64,000 nucleotides of DNA, from NCBI RefSeq assembly GCF_000282455.1, contig NZ_AKJG01000155.1:25928-89927 (forward strand), given 5' to 3'. Below are positions 8,077-17,456 of this stretch, piece after piece. The notes under the pieces were generated by a model that worked only from the letters and a program-made list of their open reading frames with translations, had not been told where the DNA came from and searched no databases. This stretch comes from Pseudomonas sp. GM74 (GTDB lineage: Bacteria > Pseudomonadota > Gammaproteobacteria > Pseudomonadales > Pseudomonadaceae). The stretch's first letter is position 1, and each line of letters opens with the position of its first letter. The position numbers and the translations under genes were made by a program.

Positions 8077-9276
8077 TCAGATGGCTCCGTCTTTGCGCAA
8101 CTGTGCGATCTGCGTCGCGTCATAGCCAAGTTCCTGGAGTACCTGTGCGTTGTGCTCACCCAGTTGTGGCCCAACCCATTCACATTCCCCGGGTGTCTCT
8201 GAGAGTTTCGGCACAATGCCCGGCATCTTGAAGTCTTTGCCGTCCGGCAGCTTGGCTTGCAGGAACATTTCCCGCGCCAGGTACTGTGGGTCATTGAACA
8301 TGTCTTCGGCGCTGAAGATCCGGCTGGCCGGCACCTCGGCCTGATTGAGCTGCGCCAGCACCTTGTCCAGTGGCAACGAATTGACCCAGCGATCGATGAC
8401 GCCATAAATCTCGTCGCGTCGGGCATCGCGGCCATCGTTGCCGGCAAGCAGGGGGTCGTTGGCCAGGTCTTCCCGGCCAATGATCAGCATGAAACGTTTG
8501 AAAATCGCGTCGCCATTGGCGCCGATCTGCACGTGCTTGCCATCGGCGCTGGTGTGGATCGAGGACGGGGTGATGCCCGGCATGATATTGCCCGTGCGTT
8601 CGCGGATGAAGCCGAACACGTCGAACTCCGGGACCATGCTTTCCATCATCGCGAAGATGGCTTCATACAGCGCCACGTCCACCACTTGGCCCTGGCCGCC
8701 GTTGACTTCGCGATGACGCAGGGCCATCAACGCGCCAATTACGCCCCAGAGGGCGGCAATCGAGTCGCCGATGGAAATGCCGGTGCGCACCGGTGGCCGG
8801 TCTTCGAAGCCGGTGATGTAGCGCAGGCCCCCCATGGACTCACCGACCGCGCCAAAGCCGGGCTGGTCTTTCATCGGGCCGGTCTGGCCGAAACCCGACA
8901 GCCGTACCATGACCAGTTTCGGGTTCAGGGCGTGCAGGACGTCCCAGCCCAGGCCGAGTTTTTCCAGGACGCCGGGGCGAAAGTTTTCGATCAGGATGTC
9001 TGCCTCTCCCAGCAGCTGTTTCAGGATCGCCTGACCGTCGGGGTGCTTGAGGTTGAGGGTCAGGGATTTTTTGTTGCGGGCCTGGACGAACCACCACAAC
9101 GAAGTGCCTTCATACAACTTGCGCCATTTGCGCAATGGATCACCGCCGTCCGGAGATTCGATCTTGATCACGTCGGCGCCAAATTCTGCGCAGATGCGCG
9201 AGGCAAACGGGCCGGCAATCAAGGTGCCCAATTCGATGACTTTCAGACCGGAAAGCGGTTTGGCGGTGAACGGCAT
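8077..9276 (-). CDS. CaiB/BaiF family (class III) CoA-transferase
   Basis: Family members move CoA between carboxylic acids through an aspartyl-CoA thioester intermediate. The 399-residue protein starts MPFTAKPLSGLKVIELG at 9276 with AGGATCC upstream. The N-terminal nucleotide-like fold contains LIAGPFASRICAEFGADVIKIE. D171 in SIGDSIAALWG aligns with the catalytic Asp of formyl-CoA transferase, and the C-terminal region includes DPQYLAREMF. Substrate cannot be assigned: homologues act on formyl-, carnitine-, succinyl- or bile-acid CoA esters, and no pathway genes lie nearby. Confidence 0.9.
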   Translation of the reverse strand: MPFTAKPLSGLKVIELGTLIAGPFASRICAEFGADVIKIESPDGGDPLRKWRKLYEGTSLWWFVQARNKKSLTLNLKHPDGQAILKQLLGEADILIENFRPGVLEKLGLGWDVLHALNPKLVMVRLSGFGQTGPMKDQPGFGAVGESMGGLRYITGFEDRPPVRTGISIGDSIAALWGVIGALMALRHREVNGGQGQVVDVALYEAIFAMMESMVPEFDVFGFIRERTGNIMPGITPSSIHTSADGKHVQIGANGDAIFKRFMLIIGREDLANDPLLAGNDGRDARRDEIYGVIDRWVNSLPLDKVLAQLNQAEVPASRIFSAEDMFNDPQYLAREMFLQAKLPDGKDFKMPGIVPKLSETPGECEWVGPQLGEHNAQVLQELGYDATQIAQLRKDGAI

Positions 9277-9424
9277 GCTGGATCCTGTAGGGGCAAAGGT
9301 TGGGCGGATACAGGGTTTTAACATAGCCGACTGTCAGACGCTCCAGCTTGATTGTGTTCAATTCGTGGATTGCCCGTCGCATCGGTTAGACTTGCCGCCT
9401 TTCCTCGTATCAAGAAGCCCGTTC

Positions 9425-9967
9425 ATGGCCCAGCCGTCCACGACCTACAAGTTTGAACTGAACCTCACCGACCTCGACCGCAGCGTCTATGAGAGCGTGA
9501 AGCAGACCATTGCCCGTCACCCTTCGGAAACCGAAGAGCGCATGACCGTGCGCCTGCTGGCTTACGCTCTCTGGTACAACGAGCAGCTGTCTTTTGGTCG
9601 TGGTCTGTCGGAAGTGGATGAACCTGCCTTGTGGGAAAAAAGCCTGGATGACCGCGTCCTGCACTGGATCGAAGTCGGCCAGCCGGACGCCGAGCGCCTG
9701 ACCTGGTGCTCGCGCCGCACTGAGCGCACCAGCCTGCTGGCCTACGGCAGCCTGCGCGTGTGGGAAGGCAAAGTGGTGCCGGCGGTGAAGAACCTGAAGA
9801 ACGTCAACATCGCTGCCGTGCCTCAGGAAGTCCTGGAGACCCTGGCCAAGGACATGCCTCGCGTCATCAAGTGGGACGTGATGATCAGCGAAGGGACGAT
9901 CTTCGTCACCGACGACCGTGGTCAGCACGAAGTCCAGTTGCAGTGGCTGGCCGGTGAGCGCGGCTGA
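9425..9967 (+). CDS. yaeQ: YaeQ family protein
   Basis: The 180-residue protein begins MAQPSTTYKFELNLTDLDRSVYE and contains HPSETEERMTVRLLAYAL, hallmarks of YaeQ. YaeQ has a PD-(D/E)XK nuclease-like fold and was first described as a suppressor of RfaH loss, but its molecular role is unsettled. The length fits the family. It lies 66 bases before recJ in the same direction, so the two may be co-transcribed. Confidence 0.93.
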   Translation: MAQPSTTYKFELNLTDLDRSVYESVKQTIARHPSETEERMTVRLLAYALWYNEQLSFGRGLSEVDEPALWEKSLDDRVLHWIEVGQPDAERLTWCSRRTERTSLLAYGSLRVWEGKVVPAVKNLKNVNIAAVPQEVLETLAKDMPRVIKWDVMISEGTIFVTDDRGQHEVQLQWLAGERG

Positions 9968-10033
9968 TTTTTTGCCGCTGCCCCGCGTCACCCGGTTTTA
10001 TCCTACGTATTGAAGAGAAGCATCTTTCACCCC

Positions 10034-11743
10034 ATGCGCATCGAACCTCGCCTGCTGCCCGACACCCTGCCATTCCTCGGTGATATTCCACCGCTGTTGA
10101 CCCGCCTGTACGCGGCTCGTGGCGTGCAGTCCGAGGCGGAACTGGACAAGAGCCTGGCGCGGTTGATTCCGTTCCAGCAACTCAAGGGCATCGATGCCGC
10201 CGTGGATCTGCTGGTGACTGCGCTCGAACAGCGCCAGCGTATCCTGATCGTCGGCGACTTCGATGCCGACGGCGCGACGGCCAGCACTGTCGGCACGCTG
10301 GGCCTGCGTTTGCTGGGTGCAGCACATGTCGATTACCTGGTGCCCAACCGATTCGACTACGGCTACGGCCTGACACCGGAAATCGTCGCGGTGGCGCTCG
10401 AGCGTCAGCCGCATTTGCTGATCACCGTCGACAACGGCATCTCCAGCGTCGAAGGCGTGGCAGCGGCGAAAAAGGCCGGGCTCAAGGTGCTCGTCACCGA
10501 CCACCACTTGCCCGGTGACGAGCTGCCTTTGGCCGATGCCATCGTCAACCCGAACCAGCCCGGTTGCGAGTTTCCGAGCAAGGCGTTGGCCGGTGTCGGG
10601 GTGATTTTTTATGTGCTGATGGCCCTGCGTGCGCGGTTGCGCGAGCTGGGTTGGTACACAAGCAAGCCTCAGCCGAATATCGGCGAACTGCTCGATCTGG
10701 TGGCTCTGGGCAGCGTGGCCGACGTGGTGCCGCTGGATGCCAACAACCGGATTCTGGTGCATCAGGGCCTGGAACGGATTCGCGCCGGACGTGCCCGGCC
10801 GGGGATCAAGGCGATCCTCGAAGTGGCCAAGCGCGATCATGCGCGCATCACCTCCACCGATCTGGGCTTCATTGTCGGCCCGCGCCTGAACGCTGCAGGG
10901 CGTCTGGATGACATGAGCCTGGGCATCGAATGCCTGCTGACCGAAGACGCAGGTCTGGCCCGTGAGATGGCTGTTCAGCTGGACGGCATGAACCAGGATC
11001 GCAAATCCATCGAGCAGGGCATGCAGCGCGAAGCACTGGCGCAGCTCAAGGATCTGCCGGTGGAGTCAATGCCATTCGGCTTGTGCCTGTTCGATCCCGA
11101 GTGGCATCAGGGCGTCATCGGTATCCTCGCGTCACGGATGAAAGAGCGCTATTTCCGCCCGACCATTGCCTTTGCCGATGCCGGGGATGGCCTGCTCAAG
11201 GGCTCGGGGCGTTCGGTCCAGGGCTTTCACATCCGCGATGCCTTGAGTGTGGTGGCGGCGCAGCATCCGAATCTGATCACCAAGTACGGTGGCCACGCGA
11301 TGGCGGCCGGCCTGACGCTGCCGGAAGCGAATTTCCCCTTGTTCGCCGAAGCCTTTGACGCTGAAGTGCGCCGGCAACTGCGCGAAGAAGACCTGACTGG
11401 CCGCCTGTTGTCGGACGGTAGCCTGGCGGTGGAAGAGTTCCATCTGGAACTGGCCCGTGCCCTGCGGCATGCCGGTCCTTGGGGACAGCACTTCCCGGAA
11501 CCCTTGTTTCACGGGGTGTTCCAGCTGGTCGAGCAGCGCGTCGTTGGCGAGCGGCACCTTAAAGTCGTGCTCAAAAGTGAATGTGGTTCGGTGAAACTCG
11601 ATGGCATTGCCTTCGGGATCGACCGCGACATCTGGCCGAATCCGACCATCAAGTGGGTGGAACTGGCCTACAAGCTTGACCTCAACGAGTTTCGCGGCAA
11701 CGAGACGGTTCAACTGATGATTGCCCACATCGAACCGCGTTGA
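10034..11743 (+). CDS. recJ: Single-stranded-DNA-specific 5'-3' exonuclease RecJ
   Basis: RecJ degrades single-stranded DNA 5' to 3' in RecF-pathway recombination and mismatch repair. From ATG 10034 the protein has 569 residues; an in-frame TTG at 10010 is less likely. DHH-family metal-binding motifs are intact: DFDADG at 75-80, VDNG near 132-135 and DHH at 156-158. The DHHA1 region includes GSGRSVQGFHIRDAL and KYGGHAMAAGLTL, followed by an OB-fold C-terminal domain. A REPIN follows the stop codon. Confidence 0.96.
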   Translation: MRIEPRLLPDTLPFLGDIPPLLTRLYAARGVQSEAELDKSLARLIPFQQLKGIDAAVDLLVTALEQRQRILIVGDFDADGATASTVGTLGLRLLGAAHVDYLVPNRFDYGYGLTPEIVAVALERQPHLLITVDNGISSVEGVAAAKKAGLKVLVTDHHLPGDELPLADAIVNPNQPGCEFPSKALAGVGVIFYVLMALRARLRELGWYTSKPQPNIGELLDLVALGSVADVVPLDANNRILVHQGLERIRAGRARPGIKAILEVAKRDHARITSTDLGFIVGPRLNAAGRLDDMSLGIECLLTEDAGLAREMAVQLDGMNQDRKSIEQGMQREALAQLKDLPVESMPFGLCLFDPEWHQGVIGILASRMKERYFRPTIAFADAGDGLLKGSGRSVQGFHIRDALSVVAAQHPNLITKYGGHAMAAGLTLPEANFPLFAEAFDAEVRRQLREEDLTGRLLSDGSLAVEEFHLELARALRHAGPWGQHFPEPLFHGVFQLVEQRVVGERHLKVVLKSECGSVKLDGIAFGIDRDIWPNPTIKWVELAYKLDLNEFRGNETVQLMIAHIEPR

Positions 11744-11748
11744 CCCCC

Positions 11749-11848
11749 TGTAGGAGCGAGCTTGCTCGCGATGGACGTGAACGATGGCGCTGGGGACCTG
11801 ATACCCCGCGGTGTCCTGTCTTCCATCGCGAGCGAGCTCGCTCCTGCA
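11749..11848. repeat. REPIN, GGAGCGAGCTTGCTCGCGATGG type
   Basis: Two oppositely oriented REP units (TGTAGGAGCGAGCTTGCTCG and its complement) frame a spacer of about 50 bases immediately after recJ. Confidence 0.9.
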
Positions 11849-12018
11849 AGGGGCAACATCCCCCGATGTCGACTAGGCTCTAAACACTGCTTGATTTTGG
11901 CCTTGTGACGTCTTGTCGAATTTTTTGCCCGCGGGGGCGGGTGTTGTACCTTTTTCCTGTCACTCGTCGACTATTCAAACAGAACCTGGAGCCTGCCCAC
12001 TGATTCGAGAGGTGCCCC

Positions 12019-13125
12019 ATGAGTCTGCTGCTTGAACCCTTTACCCTTCGCCAATTGACCCTGCCCAACCGCATCGCGGTATCGCCGATGTGCCAGTACT
12101 CCAGTGCCGATGGCCTGGCCAATGACTGGCACCTTGTCCACCTCGGCAGCCGCGCCGTCGGCGGGGCCGGGCTGGTGTTTACCGAAGCCACGGCGGTCAC
12201 CGCCGACGGGCGTATCACGGCCGAGGACCTCGGTCTGTGGAATGACGGACAGATTGAACCCCTGCAACGCATCACCCGCTTCATCACCGCCCAGGGCGCC
12301 GTTGCCGGCATTCAGCTGGCCCATGCCGGGCGCAAGGCCAGCACCTACCGGCCGTGGCTCGGCAAACATGGCAGCGTCAAGCCGGATGAGGGCGGCTGGG
12401 TGCCGGTCGGACCTTCACCGATTGCATTCGATCCCCAACACACCCAACCCAGGCAACTCGATGACGGCGAGATCGCCAAGGTGATCCAGGCCTTTGTCGA
12501 TGCGGCAAAGCGCTCGCTGACGGCCGGTTTCAAGGTGGTCGAAGTGCATGCCGCCCATGGCTATCTGCTGCATCAGTTCCTGTCGCCGTTGAGCAATCAG
12601 CGTCGCGATCAATATGGTGGTTCGTTCGAAAATCGCATTCGGCTGGTGCTGCAGGTCACCGAAGCGGTACGTGCGGTGTGGCCTGAGGAGTTGCCGGTGT
12701 TTGTCAGGGTGTCGGCCACCGACTGGGTAGAAGACGGCTGGAACCCCGATGAAACCGTGGAGCTGGCGCGCCGCCTCAAAGCCCTGGGAGTCGACCTGAT
12801 CGACGTCTCGTCGGGCGGGACGGCGGTGAATGCGGAGATTCCCACAGGGCCGGGTTACCAGACCCGCTTCGCCGAGCGGGTGCGTAAGGAGTCGGGCATG
12901 GCCACCGGCACAGTCGGCATGATCACCGAGCCGGCCCAGGCCGAGCACATCCTGCGCACCTGTCAGGCGGACATCATCTTCCTCGCTCGTGAGTTGTTGC
13001 GCGATCCGTATTGGGCGCTGCACGCCGACGACGACCTGGGCGGGCACAAGGCCGTGTGGCCGGCGCAGTATCAGCGGGCGACCCACCGTGAGCAGCCCAT
13101 TCATGAATCGGATTTGCGCGACTGA
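12019..13125 (+). CDS. NADH:flavin oxidoreductase, Old Yellow Enzyme (YqjM/XenA class)
   Basis: This FMN-dependent ene-reductase should reduce activated C=C bonds of enones, and possibly nitro compounds, with NAD(P)H. The 368-residue protein is a TIM barrel starting MSLLLEPFTLRQLTLPNRI. C25 in SPMCQYSS matches the redox-tuning Cys of the YqjM/XenA subclass. H177 and H180 in EVHAAHGYLLHQF form the substrate-anchoring His pair, and NQRRDQYGGSFENR is the classic OYE signature. It is a single gene with a good Shine-Dalgarno sequence, ending at a terminator shared with convergent glpD. The physiological substrate is unknown. Confidence 0.93.
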   Translation: MSLLLEPFTLRQLTLPNRIAVSPMCQYSSADGLANDWHLVHLGSRAVGGAGLVFTEATAVTADGRITAEDLGLWNDGQIEPLQRITRFITAQGAVAGIQLAHAGRKASTYRPWLGKHGSVKPDEGGWVPVGPSPIAFDPQHTQPRQLDDGEIAKVIQAFVDAAKRSLTAGFKVVEVHAAHGYLLHQFLSPLSNQRRDQYGGSFENRIRLVLQVTEAVRAVWPEELPVFVRVSATDWVEDGWNPDETVELARRLKALGVDLIDVSSGGTAVNAEIPTGPGYQTRFAERVRKESGMATGTVGMITEPAQAEHILRTCQADIIFLARELLRDPYWALHADDDLGGHKAVWPAQYQRATHREQPIHESDLRD

Positions 13126-13140
13126 AATTCATCGATACGA

Positions 13141-13177
13141 AAAAGCCCCTGAATCGTGAGATCCAGGGGCTTTTGTT
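13141..13177. terminator. Bidirectional terminator between OYE gene and glpD
   Basis: Stem AAAGCCCCTG/CAGGGGCTTT is flanked by A residues on the left and T residues on the right, so it can serve both convergent genes. Confidence 0.88.
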
Positions 13178-13192
13178 TATACAGGTGACCGA

Positions 13193-14731
13193 TCAGGCGG
13201 CTTCGATCTTGCTGCGGTTCTGTTCGACCTTGCTCAGGTAATCCTTGAGCTTTTCCTGCTCGGTCACCGTGGTGAACAAGCCGAGCTTGCTGCGACGCCA
13301 GAGGATGTCGTGGGCGCTGGTGGCCCATTCTTCGCTGCACAGATAGTCGACTTCGCGGGTGTAGAGACCGCCGCCGATGTGCTCGCCCATATCGCTGAGG
13401 TCTTGCACGTCTTCGAGCATGCGCCAGGTGCGGCTGCCGTAGGTGGTAGCCCAGCGGCGAGCGATCTCGCTCGGTACCCAGTCGAATTTGTCGCGAATGC
13501 GCGAGCTCAGGGCTTGCGGGGTGGTCATGTCTTCACCGCCCGGCAGCGTGGCGCTGGCGGTCCAGCTCGGCTGGATGTGCTTGAAGTAGGGTGCCAGTTG
13601 CGCCAGCGCCGACTCGGCCAGTTTGCGATAGGTGGTGAGCTTGCCGCCGAACACCGACAGCAACGGAGCCTCTTCGCCAGTGCCAGACAGCGCCAGGGTG
13701 TAATCGCGGGTCACGGCCGACGGGTTGTCGGATTCGTCGTTGCACAGCGGGCGCACACCGGAATAGCTGTGCAGGATGTCGTCGCGGCCGATTTGCTTTT
13801 TGAAATGAGCGTTGACCACGTTCAACAGGTAATCGGTTTCGCCATCGGTAATTGCAACGGCAGCCGGATCGCCGGTGTACTCGCGGTCGGTGGTGCCGAT
13901 CAGGGTGAAATGATTCAGGTACGGAATGGTGAACACGATGCGCTGATCTTCGTTTTGCAGGATGTGCGCGTGTTCGCCTTCGTACAGTTTCGGCACGATC
14001 AGGTGGCTGCCCTGGATCAGGCGGATGCCGTATGGCGATTCCATCTTCAAGTCATCGCGAATGAACCTGGCGACCCATGGCCCGGCCGCATTGACCAATG
14101 CCTTGGCGCGGATCGAAAACAGGCTGCCATCGGCGCGTTCCAGGTGCAGGTGCCACAAGCCCTTGGCGCGGCGTGCACTGACGCAGCGGGTCTGGGTGTG
14201 AACGTGGGCGCCTTTTTCCCGGGCGGCCATGGCGTTCAGCACCACCAGGCGTGCGTCGTCGACCCAGCAATCGGAGTATTCGAAGCCCTTGGTGATTTCG
14301 CTTTTGAGCGCGCTGTCGTGGCCGAACTTCAGGCTTTTCGAACCTTGCAATTGCTCGCGCTTGCCCAGGTTGTCATAGAGGAACAGGCCGGCGCGAATCA
14401 TCCACGCCGGGCGCAGGTGCGGGCGGTGCGGCAACACGAAACGCATTTGCTTGACGATGTGCGGAGCCTTGGCCAACAGCACTTCGCGTTCGGCCAGGGC
14501 TTCACGCACCAGGCGGAATTCGTAATGTTCGAGGTAGCGCAGGCCACCGTGAATCAGCTTGCTGCTGGCCGACGAGGTATGGCTGGCCAGGTCATCCTTT
14601 TCACAAAGGAACACCGAGAGACCACGGCCGGCGGCGTCCGCTGCGATCCCCACGCCATTGATCCCTCCACCGATGACGGCGATATCGTAAACCTCGGCGA
14701 GAGGGGGCGTAGGCAAGGTGGAAGTGGGCAT
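13193..14731 (-). CDS. glpD: Aerobic glycerol-3-phosphate dehydrogenase
   Basis: This FAD enzyme of the inner membrane surface oxidises glycerol-3-phosphate to dihydroxyacetone phosphate and passes electrons to quinone. Start is ATG 14731 (MPTSTLPTPPLAEVYD), giving 512 residues; a further-upstream ATG at 14779 lies inside the operator palindrome. The FAD-binding Rossmann motif DIAVIGGGINGVGIAADAAGRG is near the N-terminus. The DAO signature SSASSKLIHGGLRYLEHYEFRLVREAL and the C-terminal domain typical of GlpD are present. It is the last gene of the glp cluster, transcribed on its own after glpR. Confidence 0.97.
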   Translation of the reverse strand: MPTSTLPTPPLAEVYDIAVIGGGINGVGIAADAAGRGLSVFLCEKDDLASHTSSASSKLIHGGLRYLEHYEFRLVREALAEREVLLAKAPHIVKQMRFVLPHRPHLRPAWMIRAGLFLYDNLGKREQLQGSKSLKFGHDSALKSEITKGFEYSDCWVDDARLVVLNAMAAREKGAHVHTQTRCVSARRAKGLWHLHLERADGSLFSIRAKALVNAAGPWVARFIRDDLKMESPYGIRLIQGSHLIVPKLYEGEHAHILQNEDQRIVFTIPYLNHFTLIGTTDREYTGDPAAVAITDGETDYLLNVVNAHFKKQIGRDDILHSYSGVRPLCNDESDNPSAVTRDYTLALSGTGEEAPLLSVFGGKLTTYRKLAESALAQLAPYFKHIQPSWTASATLPGGEDMTTPQALSSRIRDKFDWVPSEIARRWATTYGSRTWRMLEDVQDLSDMGEHIGGGLYTREVDYLCSEEWATSAHDILWRRSKLGLFTTVTEQEKLKDYLSKVEQNRSKIEAA

Positions 14732-14773
14732 CGGCACGGCCTCGGAATTCTTTGATGTTCTGTATTTGAATTC

Positions 14774-14787
14774 GAACATTAATGTTC
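14774..14787. promoter_or_regulatory. Candidate GlpR operator before glpD
   Basis: Perfect palindrome GAACATTAATGTTC lies 43 bases upstream of the glpD start, with further TGTTC/GAACA half-sites nearby at 14752-14757. The half-sites resemble the TGTTCG/CGAACA halves of E. coli GlpR operators. The assignment is inference from position and similarity. Confidence 0.5.
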
Positions 14788-14929
14788 ATTTGCGAAAATA
14801 CTAGCCCATAAAGACGCCCGCAGCCAGTCAGCTTCGATTGAAAATACTCATCGAAGGGCCGTTAAAGGAAAATTTACGAACATTTTGATGCGCGTTATGG
14901 CGCAAGAGGGATGCTGTATGTGCGATCGT

Positions 14930-14995
14930 CTTCGCGGGCAAGCCCGCTCCCACAAGGATCACACGGGCCTGTGGGAGCGGGCTTGCCCGCGATAG
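14930..14995. repeat. REPIN between glpD and glpR
   Basis: CGCGGGCAAGCCCGCTCCCACA and its complement, separated by about 17 bases, in the 293-base glpD-glpR gap. Confidence 0.9.
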
Positions 14996-15024
14996 CGCCA
15001 GTGTAGGCACTGGAGATGGTGGGG

Positions 15025-15780
15025 TTAAACGACTTCCAGCCGAACCTTGTGCTGGTTCAGCAGCTGCGCCAGCGCTGGCGAAGGTTGCTGATCGGTGACC
15101 AGGCAATCGACCAGGCTGATCGGCCCCAGGCGAATCATGGCGTTGCGCCCGAACTTGCTGGAGTCGGCCGCGAGTATCACTTGCCGGGCATTGGCGATGA
15201 TCGCCTGGGACACCCGCACTTCCTGATAGTCGAAGTCCAGCAGGCTGCCGTCTTCATCGATGCCGCTGATGCCGACCAGGGCGAAGTCGACCTTGAACTG
15301 ATTGATGAAATCGACACTGGCCTGGCCCACCACGCCACCATCGCGCCGCACATTGCCGCCGGTCAGCAGGACATCGAAATCGTCCTTGGCGCTGAGCATG
15401 GAGGCGACGTGCAGGTTGTTGGTGATGATTTTCAGGTGACTGTGGTTGAGCAATGCCCGGGCAATGGATTCGGTGGTCGTACCGATATTGATGAACAATG
15501 ACGCATGGTCGGGAATCTGCGCGGCAATGGCTTCGCCGATACGCTGTTTCTCATCGCGCATCTGATCGGCGCGCATGGCGTAGGCGGTGTTTTCAACGCT
15601 GGAGTCGTAAGCCGCGCCGCCGTGGTAGCGACGCAACAAATTGGCTTCCGCGAGCTGATTGATGTCGCGGCGAATGGTCTGCGGGGTAACTACGAACAGA
15701 GTGGCCATTTCCTCGATGCTGACATAGCCGCGTTCGCGGACCAGTTCGAGGATTTGCTGCTGACGGGGAGGCAGATTCAT
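15025..15780 (-). CDS. glpR: Glycerol regulon repressor, DeoR family
   Basis: GlpR represses glycerol catabolism genes and is released by glycerol-3-phosphate. The 251-residue protein has an N-terminal DeoR winged helix-turn-helix (RQQQILELVRERGYVSIEEMATLFVVTPQTIRRDINQLAE) and a C-terminal sugar-phosphate-binding domain (NIGTTTESIARALL, LTGGNVRRDGGVVG, DFALVGISGIDEDGSLLDFD). It lies between glpK and glpD, all on the same strand, as in P. aeruginosa. It probably controls the palindromes seen before glpD and possibly glpF. Confidence 0.95.
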   Translation of the reverse strand: MNLPPRQQQILELVRERGYVSIEEMATLFVVTPQTIRRDINQLAEANLLRRYHGGAAYDSSVENTAYAMRADQMRDEKQRIGEAIAAQIPDHASLFINIGTTTESIARALLNHSHLKIITNNLHVASMLSAKDDFDVLLTGGNVRRDGGVVGQASVDFINQFKVDFALVGISGIDEDGSLLDFDYQEVRVSQAIIANARQVILAADSSKFGRNAMIRLGPISLVDCLVTDQQPSPALAQLLNQHKVRLEVV

Positions 15781-15875
15781 GGGGCGTCCTTTGGGCTGCC
15801 GTGCAAAATTTGCCCATGATGCCGCAGGAATCCGCTCCCTACCAGTTACATACAGATACGGGGACTGGAGTTCGC

Positions 15876-17381
15876 TTATTCAGCCTCGTCTTCAACTGCC
15901 CAATCGCGGGTGCGGCTGACCGCTTTTTTCCACCCGGCGTAGAGTTTTTCCTTCGCCGTTTCATCCAGAGTCGGCTCGAACTGGCGTTCGATCACGGCCT
16001 TGCCGCGCAACTCTTCCAGGCTGCCCCAGAAGCCACAGGCCAGGCCTGCCAGGTAAGCCGCACCCAGTGCCGTGGTTTCGCGCATTTGCGGGCGCTCGAC
16101 CTGCGTGCCGAGGATGTCGGCCTGGAACTGCATGAGGAAATTGTTGGCCACCGCGCCGCCGTCCACGCGCAGGGCCTTGAGGCGTTCGCCGGAGTCCTGC
16201 TGCATGGCGTCGAGCACGTCGCGGGTCTGGTAGGCAATCGACTCCAGCGCGGCACGAATGATGTGATCTACGCGTACACCGCGGGTCAGGCCAAACAGTG
16301 CGCCACGGGCGTACGGGTCCCAGTAGGGCGCGCCAAGACCGGTGAAGGCCGGCACCAGGTATACGCCGTTGCTGTCCTTGACCTTGTTGGCAAAGTATTC
16401 GGTGTCGTGGGCGTCGTTGATGATTTTCAGTTCGTCACGCAGCCACTGCACGGTAGAGCCGCCGTTGAATACCGCGCCTTCCAGCGCGTAGGCCACTTCG
16501 CCACGTGGGCCGCAAGCGATGGTGGTGAGCATGCCGTGTCGGGATTTCACGGCTTTGTCGCCGGTGTTCATCAACAGGAAGCAGCCAGTGCCGTAGGTGT
16601 TTTTCGCCTGGCCTGGCTCGACGCACATCTGGCCGAACAGAGCAGCTTGCTGGTCGCCAGCGATGCCGCCGATGGCGATGCCGCTTTTGGTGCGGCCATA
16701 AATTTCCGAGGACGATTTAACTTCCGGCAGCATTTCGCGCGGAATATCCAGCACCTCCAGCATCTTCGCGTCCCACTCCAGGGTGTGGATGTTGAAGAGC
16801 ATGGTGCGCGAAGCGTTGGTGTAGTCGGTGACATGGACCTTGCCGCCGGTAAATTTCCAGATCAGCCAGCTGTCGACGGTGCCGAACAACAGTTCACCGT
16901 TGCGCGCGCGCTCGCGGCTGCCTTCGACGTTGTCGAGGATCCACTTGAGCTTGGTGCCGGAGAAATACGGGTCGGTGACCAGACCGGTGGTGTCGCTGAT
17001 GTATTGCTCGTGGCCATCGCGCTTGAGTTGCTGGCAGATCTCGGTGCTGCGTCGGCACTGCCAGACGATCGCGTTGTAGATCGGCCGGCCGGTGTTCTTG
17101 TCCCAGACCACGGTGGTTTCGCGCTGGTTGGTGATGCCGATGGCCGCCACCTGGTCGTGGTGCAGGCCGGCTTGCGCCAGGGCCTCGACCATCACGGCGC
17201 TCTGGGTGGCGAAGATTTCCATCGGATCGTGTTCGACCCAGCCGGCTTGCGGGTAATGCTGCGCGAACTCCCGTTGGGCGGTGCAGACCACGTTCGCGTC
17301 GCGGTCGAAAATGATCGCGCGGGAGCTGGTCGTACCCTGATCGAGGGCAATGATGTAGTTCTTATTCTGTGTGTCGGTCAT
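15876..17381 (-). CDS. glpK: Glycerol kinase
   Basis: GlpK phosphorylates glycerol to glycerol-3-phosphate with ATP in the cytoplasm, trapping the glycerol brought in by GlpF. The 501-residue protein shows the FGGY-kinase phosphate-1 motif (IALDQGTTSSRAIIFD), the glycerol contact region (NQRETTVVWDKNTGRPIYNAIVWQCRR) and the second signature GGAVANNFLMQFQADILG. It lies 75 bases downstream of glpF on the same strand, so glpFK is probably an operon. Confidence 0.97.
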   Translation of the reverse strand: MTDTQNKNYIIALDQGTTSSRAIIFDRDANVVCTAQREFAQHYPQAGWVEHDPMEIFATQSAVMVEALAQAGLHHDQVAAIGITNQRETTVVWDKNTGRPIYNAIVWQCRRSTEICQQLKRDGHEQYISDTTGLVTDPYFSGTKLKWILDNVEGSRERARNGELLFGTVDSWLIWKFTGGKVHVTDYTNASRTMLFNIHTLEWDAKMLEVLDIPREMLPEVKSSSEIYGRTKSGIAIGGIAGDQQAALFGQMCVEPGQAKNTYGTGCFLLMNTGDKAVKSRHGMLTTIACGPRGEVAYALEGAVFNGGSTVQWLRDELKIINDAHDTEYFANKVKDSNGVYLVPAFTGLGAPYWDPYARGALFGLTRGVRVDHIIRAALESIAYQTRDVLDAMQQDSGERLKALRVDGGAVANNFLMQFQADILGTQVERPQMRETTALGAAYLAGLACGFWGSLEELRGKAVIERQFEPTLDETAKEKLYAGWKKAVSRTRDWAVEDEAE

Positions 17382-17456
17382 GTCGATTGCCTTGGACGAA
17401 ATAAGGGAGTGAGGTCTGGCGCGCGATCAAAGGGCAGGGGGCGCGCGCCAACGGTA